DNA of 64,000 nucleotides from Bacteroidales bacterium (GTDB taxonomy: Bacteria > Bacteroidota > Bacteroidia > Bacteroidales > WCHB1-69), in NCBI GenBank assembly GCA_017525245.1, contig JAFXTE010000011.1, forward strand, positions 62,001-126,000, read 5' to 3'. How positions within the stretch are numbered: the first letter of the stretch is position 1; the number at the start of each line of letters is the position of its first letter. This document shows positions 8,121 to 17,266 of the stretch, piece after piece. The position numbers were made by a program, and so were the translations under genes. A model generated the notes under the pieces. It did not search any database. It worked only from the letters and a program-made list of their open reading frames with translations, and was not told where the DNA came from.

Positions 8121-9524
8121 TCATCGCAGTTTCAGCAGCACCACGTTCTCGACGTGTTGCGTGTGCGGGAACATGTCCACAGGCTGTACTTTCTCCACGC
8201 GGTACTTCGGGTCAAGCAAGGTGAGGTCGCGGGCCTGCGTGGCGGGGTTGCAGCTCACATAGACGATGCGCGGCACCTCCAGCTTCAGCAGCTGCTCAAT
8301 GACGTTCGGGTGCATGCCGGCGCGCGGCGGGTCGGAGATTATGACGTCCGGCTTTCCGTGCTGCGCGATGAACTGGTCGGTGAAGATCTTTGCCATGTCG
8401 CCCACCACAAACTCCGTGTTCGTGATGTTGTTCTGCGCGGAGTTGATCTTCGCGTCTTCCACGGCAGTATCCACGTACTCGATACCGACCACCCGCTTGG
8501 CCTGGTGCGCTACGAAATTGGCGATGGTGCCCGTGCCAGTGAATAGGTCATAAACAACCTCATCTTTTTGTATATCAGCAAATTCGCGCACCACCTTATA
8601 AAGGTTATAGGCCTGCTCGCTGTTGGTCTGATAGAATGATTTCGGGCCGACCTTGAACTGCAGGTTCTCCATCTTTTCGGTGATGTAGTCCTGACCGGCA
8701 TAGAGGTGGAACGGCAGGTCGAAGATGGCATCGTTGAGCTTGGTGTTGATGACGAAGGTCAGCGAGGTGATTTCGGGGAAGCGCTCCATCAGGGCGGCCA
8801 ACATATCTTTCACCTCTTGGTTGTACTTCGTGACGATGAGCACCACCATCAGGTCGCCGGTGGAGGCGGTGCGGATGATGAGGTTGCGCAACAGCCCTTT
8901 CTGCTGGCGTGGGTCGTAGAAGTCGAGGTTGTGCTCGATGGCGTACTGCTTGCAGAAGAGCCGGATGTCGTTGCTCGGGGCCGCTTGCAGCCAGCAGTGC
9001 TTGATATCCAAGATCTTATCGAACATGCCGGGCACGTGGAAACCGAGACAGCGGTTTTCGAAGAACTCACCTTCTGCTTGCCGTTTCATATCGTCGTAGG
9101 TCAGCCACAGCATCGTGGAGAAGGTGTATTCCAGCTTGTTGCGGTAGTAGTAGATCTTCTCTGACCCGAGGATGGGCATCAGCGGCGGGAACTCGAACTT
9201 GCCGAGGTGCTTGAAGTTGTCCTCAACTTGTTTCTGCTTGAATTCTAACTGTTTCTCGTATGTCAGCATCTGCCATTTGCATCCGCCGCAGTGACCGAAG
9301 TGTCCGCACGGCGGCACCACCCGGTCGGGCGACGGCTGCTTGATGGCCAGCAGGTTGCACTCCGCGTAGCCGCGTTTGCGTTTATAGACTTCCACATCGA
9401 CGATGTCACCGGGCACCGCGTACGGCACGAAGACAGTGAGGCCATCGACCTTGCCGACGGCTTTTCCCTCCGCCCCTGCGGAGAGGATTTCCAGATTTTC
9501 TATGTTATATCGTTTGAAGCTCAT
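8121..9524 (-). CDS. rlmD: 23S rRNA (uracil-C5)-methyltransferase, RlmD/TrmA family
   Basis: The 467-residue enzyme has an N-terminal TRAM domain (to about residue 65), then a [4Fe-4S] cluster motif CGHFGHCGGCK (Cys73, 79, 82, with a later Cys). The C-terminal SAM-dependent methyltransferase domain has VYDLFTGTGTIANF, ISDPPRAGMHP and the catalytic loop IVYVSCNPATQARDL. This architecture is that of RlmD/RumA-like enzymes that methylate U1939 of 23S rRNA. Bacteroidota carry several paralogs, so target specificity (RlmD versus RlmCD) is inferred. Confidence 0.88.
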   Translation of the reverse strand: MSFKRYNIENLEILSAGAEGKAVGKVDGLTVFVPYAVPGDIVDVEVYKRKRGYAECNLLAIKQPSPDRVVPPCGHFGHCGGCKWQMLTYEKQLEFKQKQVEDNFKHLGKFEFPPLMPILGSEKIYYYRNKLEYTFSTMLWLTYDDMKRQAEGEFFENRCLGFHVPGMFDKILDIKHCWLQAAPSNDIRLFCKQYAIEHNLDFYDPRQQKGLLRNLIIRTASTGDLMVVLIVTKYNQEVKDMLAALMERFPEITSLTFVINTKLNDAIFDLPFHLYAGQDYITEKMENLQFKVGPKSFYQTNSEQAYNLYKVVREFADIQKDEVVYDLFTGTGTIANFVAHQAKRVVGIEYVDTAVEDAKINSAQNNITNTEFVVGDMAKIFTDQFIAQHGKPDVIISDPPRAGMHPNVIEQLLKLEVPRIVYVSCNPATQARDLTLLDPKYRVEKVQPVDMFPHTQHVENVVLLKLR

Positions 9525-9538
9525 AATCTTTCAATTTA

Positions 9539-9675
9539 GACGTAAGACGTGAGACTTAAGACTTTTTTTGGAGTCTTACGTTCTTTTTGCTAATAAGATA
9601 AGTTGTTCTCTTTTTTCATTCCATTACATACCGTCCATATTTTCTAACGTCTCAAGTCTTAAGTCTTAAGTCTTT
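9539..9675. repeat. GACTTAAGACTT-type degenerate repeats
   Basis: Two clusters (9539-9591 and 9644-9675) are built from units such as GACTTAAGACTT and AAGTCTTAAGTCTT. The right-hand cluster runs into the nadD reading frame and encodes its last seven codons (KDLRLKT). In the left cluster, CGTAAGAC and GTCTTACG could pair. Confidence 0.8.
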
Positions 9676-10245
9676 GAAAAGCCCTTCTTGATCGACATAC
9701 TGGAACACTTTTTCAGGCATCATGTAGCGTACGGACTTGCCGTTTTTGATGTTCTCGCGGATCATCGTGGAGGAGAGGGCCATCAAGGGCGCATTGACGA
9801 GGTGTACGTGCGGGTGCGTGCGGAAGTCGCCGCCGTTGTAGCCGGGACGCGGATAGACGTAGAGGTGGTAGTTCTCCAGAATGTACTCGTAGTTGAACCA
9901 TTTCGTGAAGGTCTGCAGGTTGTCTTCGCCCATGATGAGGCAGAACTCACGCTGCGGATACTGCTCGCGCAGCACTTGCAAGGTGTAGCTCGTGTAGGAG
10001 GGTTTCGGGAGCGAGAACTCGATGTCGCAGGCCCGGAAGCGCAAGTCGTCTCCGATGGCAAGGTTCACAAGGTGCAGACGTTGCCGGTCATCCAAAAGCG
10101 AGGCTTTCTTCTTCAGCGGATTCTGCGGTGATACCACAAACCAAAGTTCCTGTAAATCAGAATGTTCCAGTAGATATTCGGCAATAATCAAATGCCCGAC
10201 GTGAATCGGGTTGAACGAGCCGAAATAGAGTCCTGTTTTCTTCAT
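9652..10245 (-). CDS. nadD: Nicotinate-nucleotide adenylyltransferase
   Basis: The 197-residue enzyme couples ATP and nicotinate mononucleotide to deamido-NAD. KKTGLYFGSFNPIHVGHL at the start holds the GxFxPxHxGH nucleotidyltransferase motif (residues 8-17), and ALSSTMIREN near residue 170 is the ISSTxIR motif. The ATG at 10245 is selected because the longer frame would run through the promoter. The extreme C-terminus is encoded by intergenic-type repeat DNA, so this end is probably a recent extension. It is divergent from dnaG. Confidence 0.93.
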   Translation of the reverse strand: MKKTGLYFGSFNPIHVGHLIIAEYLLEHSDLQELWFVVSPQNPLKKKASLLDDRQRLHLVNLAIGDDLRFRACDIEFSLPKPSYTSYTLQVLREQYPQREFCLIMGEDNLQTFTKWFNYEYILENYHLYVYPRPGYNGGDFRTHPHVHLVNAPLMALSSTMIRENIKNGKSVRYMMPEKVFQYVDQEGLFKDLRLKT

Positions 10246-10265
10246 TGTTCTTTCAAAAAAGGGTG

Positions 10266-10273
10266 CAAAAATA
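10266..10273 (-). promoter_or_regulatory. -7 box TATTTTTG for nadD
   Basis: It is a TAnnTTTG match 20 bases before the nadD ATG. It sits back to back with the dnaG promoter, 30 bases away. Confidence 0.6.
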
Positions 10274-10303
10274 CAAATAAAATCCGCAAGTTTAAAAAAA
10301 ACG

Positions 10304-10311
10304 TATTTTTG
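10304..10311 (+). promoter_or_regulatory. -7 box TATTTTTG for dnaG, 5 bases before the ATG
   Basis: It is a TAnnTTTG match with only five bases (10312-10316) between its last G and the dnaG start. This predicts a leaderless or nearly leaderless dnaG transcript. Confidence 0.6.
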
Positions 10312-10316
10312 CCGCA

Positions 10317-12353
10317 ATGATCAAACAGAAATCCATAGACAGTGTGATGGCCGCCGTCCGTATTGAGGAGGTGGTTGGCGATTTTGTCTCTTTGCGCAAG
10401 CAGGGGCAGGATTTTGTGGGTATCTGTCCTTTTCATGACGACAAAAATCCTTCGTTGCACGTGAGCCCGCGCCTCGGCATCTACAAGTGCTTCGTGTGCG
10501 ATGCAGCGGGAAATCCCGTCAAATTCCTGATGGAGCATGAGAAGATGACCTATCCCGAAGCCATTGAATATTTGGCCAAAAAATACGGCATCCCTTTGGA
10601 GTATGAGCGTAACGAGAGCGACGAGGAACGGCAACAGCGTAGTTTGCGCGAAAGTCTGCTGATAGTCAATGAGTTCGCTCAAAAGTATTTTATGGAACAG
10701 CTGCGCAACACCGAGGAGGGCAAGCTCATGGGCATGGCCTACCTGAAGGAGCGCGGTTTCAAGGACGACACTATTGACAAGTTCGGGCTCGGTTACTGTC
10801 CCGACGGCTGGGACAATTTCACGAAAGCGGCATTGGAAAAAGGGTATAAAGAGGAATACCTGACAGAATTGGGCCTGACGGGCAAATCGCAGAGTGGAAA
10901 GCTGTATGACATTTACCGTGGGCGTGTGATTTTCCCCATCCACAACGATGCCGGCAAAGTCATCGGCTTCGGCGGTCGTATTTTGAAGAAAGACGGAAAA
11001 GACCCGCGAAAGTACGTCAACTCCCGCGAAAACACGATTTACCACAAGAGTGACACACTCTACGGCATCTATTTCGCCAAAAACGCCATCCACAAACAGC
11101 AAAATGTCTATTTGGTGGAAGGTTATACCGATGTGATCTCGATGCACGAGTCGGGGGTGGAGAACGTGGTGGCCTCTTCCGGCACTTCGCTCACGCAAGG
11201 CCAGATCCGCATGATCACCAAGCGCACCCAGAACATCACGGTGCTCTATGACGGGGACATGGCGGGCATCAAGGCCTCCATGCGAGGCATCGACATGCTG
11301 TTAGAGCAGGGACTCAAAATACGTGTTTGTCTGCTTCCCGATGGCGAAGACCCTGATTCTTTCGCCAAAAAGCATAGAGACAGCGAATTACAGGATTATC
11401 TTGCTTCCGAATCCAAAGATTTTCTGCTCTTCAAGGCGGACATTTTGTCGAAAGAGGCGGGCAACGACCCCATCAAACGCGCCTCCATGGTGAACGAGAT
11501 TCTGAAATCCATCAGCTGCGTGAAGGACAACATTGAGCGGGCGTTTTACGTGAAGGAGTGCGCGAAACTGTTCGATCTGTCTGAGAATGACCTCAACATG
11601 AATCTGCGCCGTTTTGTGTGGGAAAAAACGAAGGAGCAGAGCCGGATAGCACAACAGCAACAACAGCAGCAAGGGCAACCGATTCAGCAGCAAGGTTCAG
11701 TGATGCCTGCCACGACGGAACAGTTGCAAACACCCGACCTCGTCGAAACCAAAAAGCACCCTAATCTCTCACAACAGACAGATTTACTATATGAGGCGGA
11801 AAAAAATCTGATATTGTTGATGCTAAACTACGGAAATTATGTGATTTACGAAGCTGGACAAAGTGAAGAGGAGCAAACAAAGGAGCTGAGAGTTGATCAG
11901 TATGTCTGTGATGAAATGTTGAAAGAGGACATTCGTTTCCATTATCCTTTGTTAGAGAAAATCTTCAACCAATATGTGGATTGGGCATCATATATCGGCA
12001 ATCAGGATCAGATTATCCGCAATTTCACGTTGTCGGAAAACCCGCAAATCAGCGAGTTTGTGATTCGGAATATTCCAGTGGAACCAAGATTCAGCGAGCG
12101 ATGGAAAGAGAAGTACGATATTCACACGCACACAACGCGCAATAATCTTCGTGTATTGCAAAATCAAGTGCAGAATATTTTGCTCACTTTGAAACTAAGG
12201 GTTTTGGAAAAAGATGCTGCAATAATAAACAAGATTTTGGAAAACAAAGAGTTAGAAGAAGAAAACATGATTCTTGCTTTGGAACATTTGAAAAAAATCA
12301 ACCAACTGAAGAAAGTTATCTCTCAGCGTCTGAATCGGGTAGTGAGCAGGTAA
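10317..12353 (+). CDS. dnaG: DNA primase
   Basis: The 678-residue primase makes RNA primers for replication. The N-terminal CHC2 zinc ribbon has Cys37, His40, Cys58 and Cys61 (CPFH...CFVC). The central catalytic core has the TOPRIM motifs LVEGYTDVISMH near residue 265 and VLYDGDMAG near 312. After the core is a glutamine-rich linker (about residues 443-455) leading to a C-terminal helical domain that in other bacteria binds the DnaB helicase. It is divergent from nadD and not in the usual rpsU-dnaG-rpoD arrangement. Confidence 0.97.
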   Translation: MIKQKSIDSVMAAVRIEEVVGDFVSLRKQGQDFVGICPFHDDKNPSLHVSPRLGIYKCFVCDAAGNPVKFLMEHEKMTYPEAIEYLAKKYGIPLEYERNESDEERQQRSLRESLLIVNEFAQKYFMEQLRNTEEGKLMGMAYLKERGFKDDTIDKFGLGYCPDGWDNFTKAALEKGYKEEYLTELGLTGKSQSGKLYDIYRGRVIFPIHNDAGKVIGFGGRILKKDGKDPRKYVNSRENTIYHKSDTLYGIYFAKNAIHKQQNVYLVEGYTDVISMHESGVENVVASSGTSLTQGQIRMITKRTQNITVLYDGDMAGIKASMRGIDMLLEQGLKIRVCLLPDGEDPDSFAKKHRDSELQDYLASESKDFLLFKADILSKEAGNDPIKRASMVNEILKSISCVKDNIERAFYVKECAKLFDLSENDLNMNLRRFVWEKTKEQSRIAQQQQQQQGQPIQQQGSVMPATTEQLQTPDLVETKKHPNLSQQTDLLYEAEKNLILLMLNYGNYVIYEAGQSEEEQTKELRVDQYVCDEMLKEDIRFHYPLLEKIFNQYVDWASYIGNQDQIIRNFTLSENPQISEFVIRNIPVEPRFSERWKEKYDIHTHTTRNNLRVLQNQVQNILLTLKLRVLEKDAAIINKILENKELEEENMILALEHLKKINQLKKVISQRLNRVVSR

Positions 12354-12360
12354 GCCAGCA

Positions 12361-12391
12361 AAAAAAAACCGACTTGTCAAAAACAAGCCGG
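12361..12391 (-). terminator. Terminator of the reverse-rubrerythrin gene
   Basis: On the minus strand a nine-pair stem with one mismatch (arms 12383-12391 and 12369-12377) encloses a T-rich loop and is followed by eight T. It lies 25 bases beyond the stop of the gene at 12416. The stem has no T-run on the plus strand, so it does not obviously serve dnaG. Confidence 0.8.
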
Positions 12392-12415
12392 CAGTCAAAA
12401 AGAAGCTTAAAAAAA

Positions 12416-12967
12416 CTATTTCTTGAAATAACGGTTGAAAAGCCCCTCAAAACCCTGTCCGTGACGGGCTTCATCTTTGGCCATTTCATGAACTGTGTCG
12501 TGGATGGCGTCCCAGTTCATCTCCTTGGCGCGTTTGGCGATGCGCATCTTGTCCGCGCAAGCGCCGCTTTCGGCCATCATACGCTTCTCCAAATTGGTTT
12601 TGGTATCCCAGACCACTTCGCCCAACAACTCGGCGAATTTGGCGCAATGCTCGGCCTCCTCAAAGGCATAGCGTTTGAATGCCTCGGCCACTTCAGGATA
12701 ACCTTCGCGGTCGGCTTGGCGGCTCATGGCCAGATACATACCAACCTCCGTGGCTTCGCCCATGAAATGCGCATTCAAATCCTTGATCATCTCTTCGTCG
12801 CTGTCTTTGGCAACCCCAAGCACGTGCTCGGTGACAAATGACAAAGCACCATCCTCGACAAGCTCTTTGAACTTGGATGCCGGTTGCTTACATTGCGGAC
12901 ATCTTTCAGGGGGAGTATCTCCTTCGTGTACATAACCGCACACGGTACAAACGAATTTTTTCTTCAT
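12416..12967 (-). CDS. Reverse rubrerythrin (N-terminal rubredoxin domain)
   Basis: The 183-residue protein has a rubredoxin-like iron site first (Cys7, Cys10, Cys23, Cys26: CTVC and CPQC). A ferritin-like four-helix domain follows, with the di-iron ligand segments [33 protein letters not shown] and [13 protein letters not shown]. Domain order is the reverse of classical rubrerythrin. Such proteins act as cytoplasmic NADH-linked hydrogen peroxide reductases in anaerobes. It lies 105 bases from a classical rubrerythrin on the same strand, so both probably belong to the oxidative-stress response. Confidence 0.9.
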   Translation of the reverse strand: MKKKFVCTVCGYVHEGDTPPERCPQCKQPASKFKELVEDGALSFVTEHVLGVAKDSDEEMIKDLNAHFMGEATEVGMYLAMSRQADREGYPEVAEAFKRYAFEEAEHCAKFAELLGEVVWDTKTNLEKRMMAESGACADKMRIAKRAKEMNWDAIHDTVHEMAKDEARHGQGFEGLFNRYFKK

Positions 12968-13041
12968 AATAATTGAATTGATTGTTGATGAAATATTGTT
13001 TTAATTATAATGTTTATGTTTAAGTCTAAGTAAAACAATTA

Positions 13042-13070
13042 GGTTCAAAGTTCAAGTTTCAAGTTTCAAA
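13042..13070. repeat. GTTCAAGTTTCAA-type repeat between rubrerythrin genes
   Basis: Four slightly different copies of a 7-9 base unit (TTCAAAG, TTCAAGT, TTCAAGT, TTCAAAG) lie end to end directly after the rubrerythrin stop. Confidence 0.7.
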
Positions 13071-13071
13071 G

Positions 13072-13611
13072 CTAGAAATTCTCGGCTTTGATTTGGAAAT
13101 AAGACTGCGGGTGATCACAGACCGGACATACATCAGGCGCTTTCTTACCTATTACGATATGACCGCAGTTGCTGCACTGCCAAATCATCTCTTGGTCGCG
13201 GGAGAACACTAAGCCGCCCTCAATATTGGCCAATAGCTTTCTGTAACGCTCCTCATGGTGTTTTTCAATCTCACCTACCATGGAGAAAAGTTCCGCGATA
13301 TGGTCAAAACCCTCTTCTTTGGCAGTTTTGGCGAATCCGGCGTACATGTCCGTCCATTCGTAGTTTTCGCCATCGGCAGCATCCTTCAGATTGGTGATGG
13401 TATCCGGCACAGCACCGTTGTGGAGCAACTTGAACCAGATTTTGGCATGTTCCTTTTCATTGGCTGCTGTTTCCTCGAAAATGGCAGCGATTTGGTTATA
13501 GCCATCCTTCTTGGCTTTAGAGGCGTAATAAGAATATTTATTCCGGGCTTGAGACTCTCCGGCAAATGCGGTCTGCAAGTTTTTTTCTGTTTGTGATCCT
13601 TTTAAATCCAT
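13072..13611 (-). CDS. rbr: Rubrerythrin
   Basis: The 179-residue protein has the classical order: a ferritin-like di-iron domain ([46 protein letters not shown]) followed by a C-terminal rubredoxin domain with Cys146, 149, 162 and 165 (CSNC, CPVC). It reduces hydrogen peroxide in the cytoplasm of anaerobes. It has its own promoter with an inverted repeat over the -7 box, and is followed by the reverse rubrerythrin. Confidence 0.95.
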   Translation of the reverse strand: MDLKGSQTEKNLQTAFAGESQARNKYSYYASKAKKDGYNQIAAIFEETAANEKEHAKIWFKLLHNGAVPDTITNLKDAADGENYEWTDMYAGFAKTAKEEGFDHIAELFSMVGEIEKHHEERYRKLLANIEGGLVFSRDQEMIWQCSNCGHIVIGKKAPDVCPVCDHPQSYFQIKAENF

Positions 13612-13647
13612 TTCTTTGTTTTTTATTGATGATTGTTTTTATTTACA

Positions 13648-13667
13648 TTTTTGCAAGCGCAAAAATA
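13648..13667 (-). promoter_or_regulatory. Rubrerythrin promoter with inverted repeat
   Basis: The minus-strand -7 box TATTTTTG spans 13660-13667. It overlaps a perfect 7-base inverted repeat, TTTTTGC (13648-13654) and GCAAAAA (13659-13665), with a 4-base spacer. The position fits a repressor or peroxide-sensor site, which is inference. Confidence 0.45.
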
Positions 13668-13848
13668 GTCAAAAAAACAATATAAGGGGAAAACTATTCT
13701 TAAAAAATGTAAAAGATTGATATTCAATAGGCAAATATCAAATTTCGGGTATTTTAAGGGAAAATATATTTTTGATGTGATTTTTCGTTTTCAAATTAAT
13801 TCGTGATAAAACGGAAAATATGAAAATATATTACTGATTATCAGATAA

Positions 13849-15723
13849 TTATATTGAGTTTTTCAAGAAAATCATCAATGCGGTTATATCAGCAGGGCTT
13901 ACACCGCTCACACGTGAAGCCTGACCCAAATTTACCGGTTGGAGTTTCGTGAGTTTTTCCCTCGCCTCTTTTGACAATGAATTTATGTTAGCATAATCCA
14001 AATCGGACGGCAGCTTGATATTGTCCAAATTTGATAGATGATTTACCAATTCCTCTTCTTTCTGAATATAGCTGTTGTATTTGATAGAAGTCTCCGCGTT
14101 GGTTATTTCCTCTGAATTGGCAGCAATATCATGGAGGAATTGCGAAAAGTCCGAATCATAATCAATGATATCTTGAATGGAAATCTGCGGACGAAGCAAC
14201 ACACTTTCCAACTTCACATTCTGATTTAACGGACTGGTTCCTCTTTGTTCCAACAGTTCGTTTATCTTCTGATATTGGGTGGTATGTTGTTTCAAATACG
14301 CGACTATATGATTTTGGTTTTCATATTTATGGAGAAACTCCTCATAGCGGTCATCATCAATCAAACCCAATTTGCGTCCGGCAGGTGTTAACCTTGCATC
14401 AGCATTGTCCTGACGAAGCAGAATACGGTATTCCGCCCGGGAAGTGAACATCCTGTACGGATCCTGAACGCCTTTGTTTACCAAATCGTCAATCAGGACA
14501 CCGATATAAGCTTGTGACCGCGTAAGCACCAAAGGCTCGTCGTCCTTAATGGAAAGATGAGCGTTAATGCCGGCCATCAGACCTTGACATGCCGCCTCTT
14601 CATAACCTGTAGTGCCATTCACCTGTCCGGCCAAATAGAGATTCCGAACAATTTTCGATTCAAGGGTGTAATGCAATTGGGTGGGATCAAAATAGTCATA
14701 TTCGATGGCATAGCCGGGGCGGTAAATTTCCACATGTTCCAAACCAGGAATCAAATGGATTGCTTCCACTTGAATGTCTTCAGGCAGGGAAGAGGAAAAA
14801 CCGTTGAGGTAATATTCATTGGTATTCCTTCCTTCAGGTTCAAGGAACAGCTGGTGACGTGTACGATCTGCAAAACGGACAATCTTATCCTCAATGGAGG
14901 GGCAGTATCGGGGACCCACTCCTTGTATTCTACCTTGAAACATGGGAGACTTGTCAAACCCTTTACGCAACACGTCATGAACATTTTCATTCGTATAGGT
15001 AATCCAACAGCTCAGTTGGTTTCGCAGGATGGGAGTCTCAGTGAAAGAAAAGCGGCCAGGATTCTCCTCCCCTTTTTGCTCTTCCAATTTGGAGAAATCT
15101 ATCGTACGTCCATCTATTCGAACTGGGGTTCCTGTCTTGAGTTTGTTGGTTGTTATCCCACAATCTTTCAATTGGTCGGACAGCACGAAAGAGGCACTCT
15201 CCCCTATCCTACCGCCAGAAAAATTGACTTCTCCCACATGGATTTTACCATTGAGGAAAGTACCGTTAGTCAGGATGACTTTTTTGGCGTGGAAAAATTT
15301 TCCCAACTGAGTTTTCACTCCAAAAACGGAAGATCCGTCCATCAGCAGTTCAGTCGCAGTGTCTTGACGGAGATGGAGGTTTGGGGTATGCTCAAGTACA
15401 TATTTCCAATAGAGGGAGAAAGCGGTTTTGTCGCATTGTGCGCGAGGGCTCCACATGGCCGGTCCTTTGGAACGGTTCAGCATACGGTATTGGATCATGG
15501 TGTGGTCGGTGACTATTCCAGTCATTCCACCCAAGGCATCAATTTCCCGGACAATTTGTCCCTTCGCGATTCCGCCGATAGCAGGGTTACACGACATCTG
15601 AGCCACCAAGGCAAGGTTCATGGTAACCAATAGCACTTGATTCCCAAGACGGGCGGAAATCACCGCCGCCTCACATCCGGCATGACCCGCACCCACCACT
15701 ATAATATCGTATCGATTATCCAT
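13849..15723 (-). CDS. mnmG: tRNA uridine-34 5-carboxymethylaminomethyl synthesis enzyme
   Basis: The 624-residue flavoprotein works with MnmE to modify U34 of tRNAs, including those reading two-codon boxes such as the lysine tRNA in this window. It opens with DIIVVGAGHAGCEAAVISAR (FAD-binding GxGxxG, residues 11-16). It contains MSCNPAIGGIAKGQIVREIDAL, GTFLNGKIHVGE, and YEEAACQGLMAGINA. The C-terminal domain ends in the conserved helical region (VSPADITALMIFL). Length is typical of MnmG. Confidence 0.97.
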   Translation of the reverse strand: MDNRYDIIVVGAGHAGCEAAVISARLGNQVLLVTMNLALVAQMSCNPAIGGIAKGQIVREIDALGGMTGIVTDHTMIQYRMLNRSKGPAMWSPRAQCDKTAFSLYWKYVLEHTPNLHLRQDTATELLMDGSSVFGVKTQLGKFFHAKKVILTNGTFLNGKIHVGEVNFSGGRIGESASFVLSDQLKDCGITTNKLKTGTPVRIDGRTIDFSKLEEQKGEENPGRFSFTETPILRNQLSCWITYTNENVHDVLRKGFDKSPMFQGRIQGVGPRYCPSIEDKIVRFADRTRHQLFLEPEGRNTNEYYLNGFSSSLPEDIQVEAIHLIPGLEHVEIYRPGYAIEYDYFDPTQLHYTLESKIVRNLYLAGQVNGTTGYEEAACQGLMAGINAHLSIKDDEPLVLTRSQAYIGVLIDDLVNKGVQDPYRMFTSRAEYRILLRQDNADARLTPAGRKLGLIDDDRYEEFLHKYENQNHIVAYLKQHTTQYQKINELLEQRGTSPLNQNVKLESVLLRPQISIQDIIDYDSDFSQFLHDIAANSEEITNAETSIKYNSYIQKEEELVNHLSNLDNIKLPSDLDYANINSLSKEAREKLTKLQPVNLGQASRVSGVSPADITALMIFLKNSI

Positions 15724-15767
15724 CTTTTCACGTGAAAACTTTATAAAATCATTTGATTGTTAATATC

Positions 15768-16190
15768 TTATAATCCGATATCCTCTAACATGGCTAACGA
15801 TTCGTCTTCCTTTTGTCGCATCAATTTTGCCTCGCTTTCACTCTTGTCCTTATACCCACACAGATGCAATGTACCATGGACCACAACCCTTAACAACTCG
15901 TTTTCGAATGTCTTTCCAAACTTGGAAGCATTCTCCGCAACACGGTCTGAACTTATCAAAATGCTGCCCGATATAACATTGCCCACACACTCGTCAAATG
16001 TAATAATATCTGTATAAGTGTCGTGTTGAAGGAAAGCATTGTTCTGCTCAATCATGAAAGCATCGTCACAAAAAATATAGGTAATATTCCCTGTGGTTTT
16101 CCCTTCTTTATGAATAACCTGCTGAAGCCAAATCTTGTGTTTCAAGGAGGGCTTGAACGGTCCCGCACAATTATACTCGAAGCTAATCAT
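15768..16190 (-). CDS. ybeY: Endoribonuclease YbeY, with Asp in the third metal position
   Basis: The 140-residue protein is the zinc endoribonuclease YbeY, involved in 16S rRNA 3' maturation and ribosome quality control. The metal motif is HGTLHLCGYKD: His105 and His109 are present, but the third ligand, His in the usual HGxLHLxGYDH, is Asp115. The C-terminus has the expected M-R-x-K-E-D-E region. I recall the same GYKD in other Bacteroidota proteins, so it is probably a lineage variant, not a loss. It is 44 bases downstream-flanked by mnmG. Confidence 0.88.
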   Translation of the reverse strand: MISFEYNCAGPFKPSLKHKIWLQQVIHKEGKTTGNITYIFCDDAFMIEQNNAFLQHDTYTDIITFDECVGNVISGSILISSDRVAENASKFGKTFENELLRVVVHGTLHLCGYKDKSESEAKLMRQKEDESLAMLEDIGL

Positions 16191-16195
16191 AATAC

Positions 16196-17263
16196 TTAAC
16201 GGATTATTGTGAACACTTTTGAAGTTCTATTAGAATTTGAATAAACGGACAAAATGTAATTACCTACTTTCAAAAAAGAAATATCTATATCGAACAAATT
16301 CAGACATTCCTTCGATAATGCGACACCAGAATGGTCATACACGATATTCCCCTCCATATCTGCAATACTAATTGAAGAAACAATCGCATTTTCAGAAATA
16401 GCGACATGAATCGTGTTTTTAGCAGGATTAGGATAGAGAGAAATAATACAATCCGACAAAGTAAATTCATTAATTGCAGTGGAATCATTGATTACGGTAT
16501 CGGTATCAAATGTCCATTTCCAAAGGGAATCAAATACCACTGTTTTTGTGGCATATTTCGCGATTGAAGCTGTATTTTCGTCCAAAGCACCATTCCAAGT
16601 AATATCTCTTGGATTTCGTCCTGTAAGGATCGTATAAAAACAGCAGGCGGCAATGTATGAACCTAAATAAGAAGGATGGCTTTCATCAGATTGGTATAAC
16701 TCTAAATCAGGGTAATGATCCCTTATGTAATGCCATACAGTACCCACAGGCGATACAGATGCATGGTTGTCTTCCGCCATCATCATATAACGCAAATTCA
16801 AAAGGCTATCCATTCCCTGGTAGGTACATAAAGGCGGGTAATAAGGACAATTCTGCTGATCACCGTTCTTTCTGCCCCAAGTCATATAAAATACGATTTT
16901 CGCATCTGAATTGTAATCTCGTATCATTGAACATAACGATTCAGCATACGGATAACTTTCCTGCATAAATTGATCCTCCGGAAAAGATGGCAACTGACTT
17001 TGCTCCTGTAATACGACATAATCCCAACCACCTTGTTGAATATAAGAAGAAGATACCATGCAATGATGTTGAAAAGTACACCCACCAGGAGCGTTCATTT
17101 GGTAACTAAAATCCTCATCCGATGATGATATCATCATTGAAACGAGTTCTGGAAGATTATTGACGTATGTATAGCTATTTCCTAAAAATAAAACTTTGCT
17201 CGTCTGAGCAGAGGCGAATAGAATAACAATCAGAAGAAAAAAAAATGCAATCGGCTTTTTCAT
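16196..17263 (-). CDS. Secreted SGNH-type hydrolase with T9SS tail
   Basis: The 355-residue protein has a signal peptide ending at ASAQ. VLFLGNSYTYVNNLPEL places a candidate nucleophile Ser30 in SGNH block I, and YQSDESHPSYLGSY gives the block V Asp-x-x-His pair. The C-terminal 75 residues (ISLYPNPAKNTIHV ... GNYILSVYS ... KVFTIIR) form a type A T9SS sorting tail. It should be carried across the outer membrane and anchored or released. Substrate unknown; related proteins are ester hydrolases acting on acetylated glycans. Confidence 0.8.
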   Translation of the reverse strand: MKKPIAFFFLLIVILFASAQTSKVLFLGNSYTYVNNLPELVSMMISSSDEDFSYQMNAPGGCTFQHHCMVSSSYIQQGGWDYVVLQEQSQLPSFPEDQFMQESYPYAESLCSMIRDYNSDAKIVFYMTWGRKNGDQQNCPYYPPLCTYQGMDSLLNLRYMMMAEDNHASVSPVGTVWHYIRDHYPDLELYQSDESHPSYLGSYIAACCFYTILTGRNPRDITWNGALDENTASIAKYATKTVVFDSLWKWTFDTDTVINDSTAINEFTLSDCIISLYPNPAKNTIHVAISENAIVSSISIADMEGNIVYDHSGVALSKECLNLFDIDISFLKVGNYILSVYSNSNRTSKVFTIIR

Positions 17264-17266
17264 CCT

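Noticed and set aside
9772-10061. Long open frames opposite or out of frame with nadD, rlmD and cinA
   Set aside because: They are rich in Arg, Ala, Ser and Pro, as expected for shadow frames of GC-rich genes, and the real genes have full family motifs.
10242-11198. A 318-codon frame on the minus strand inside dnaG
   Set aside because: It is the reverse of a well-supported primase gene and shows no family motif.
14557-15633. A 358-codon plus-strand frame inside mnmG
   Set aside because: It is antisense to a confident MnmG and has no recognisable domain.
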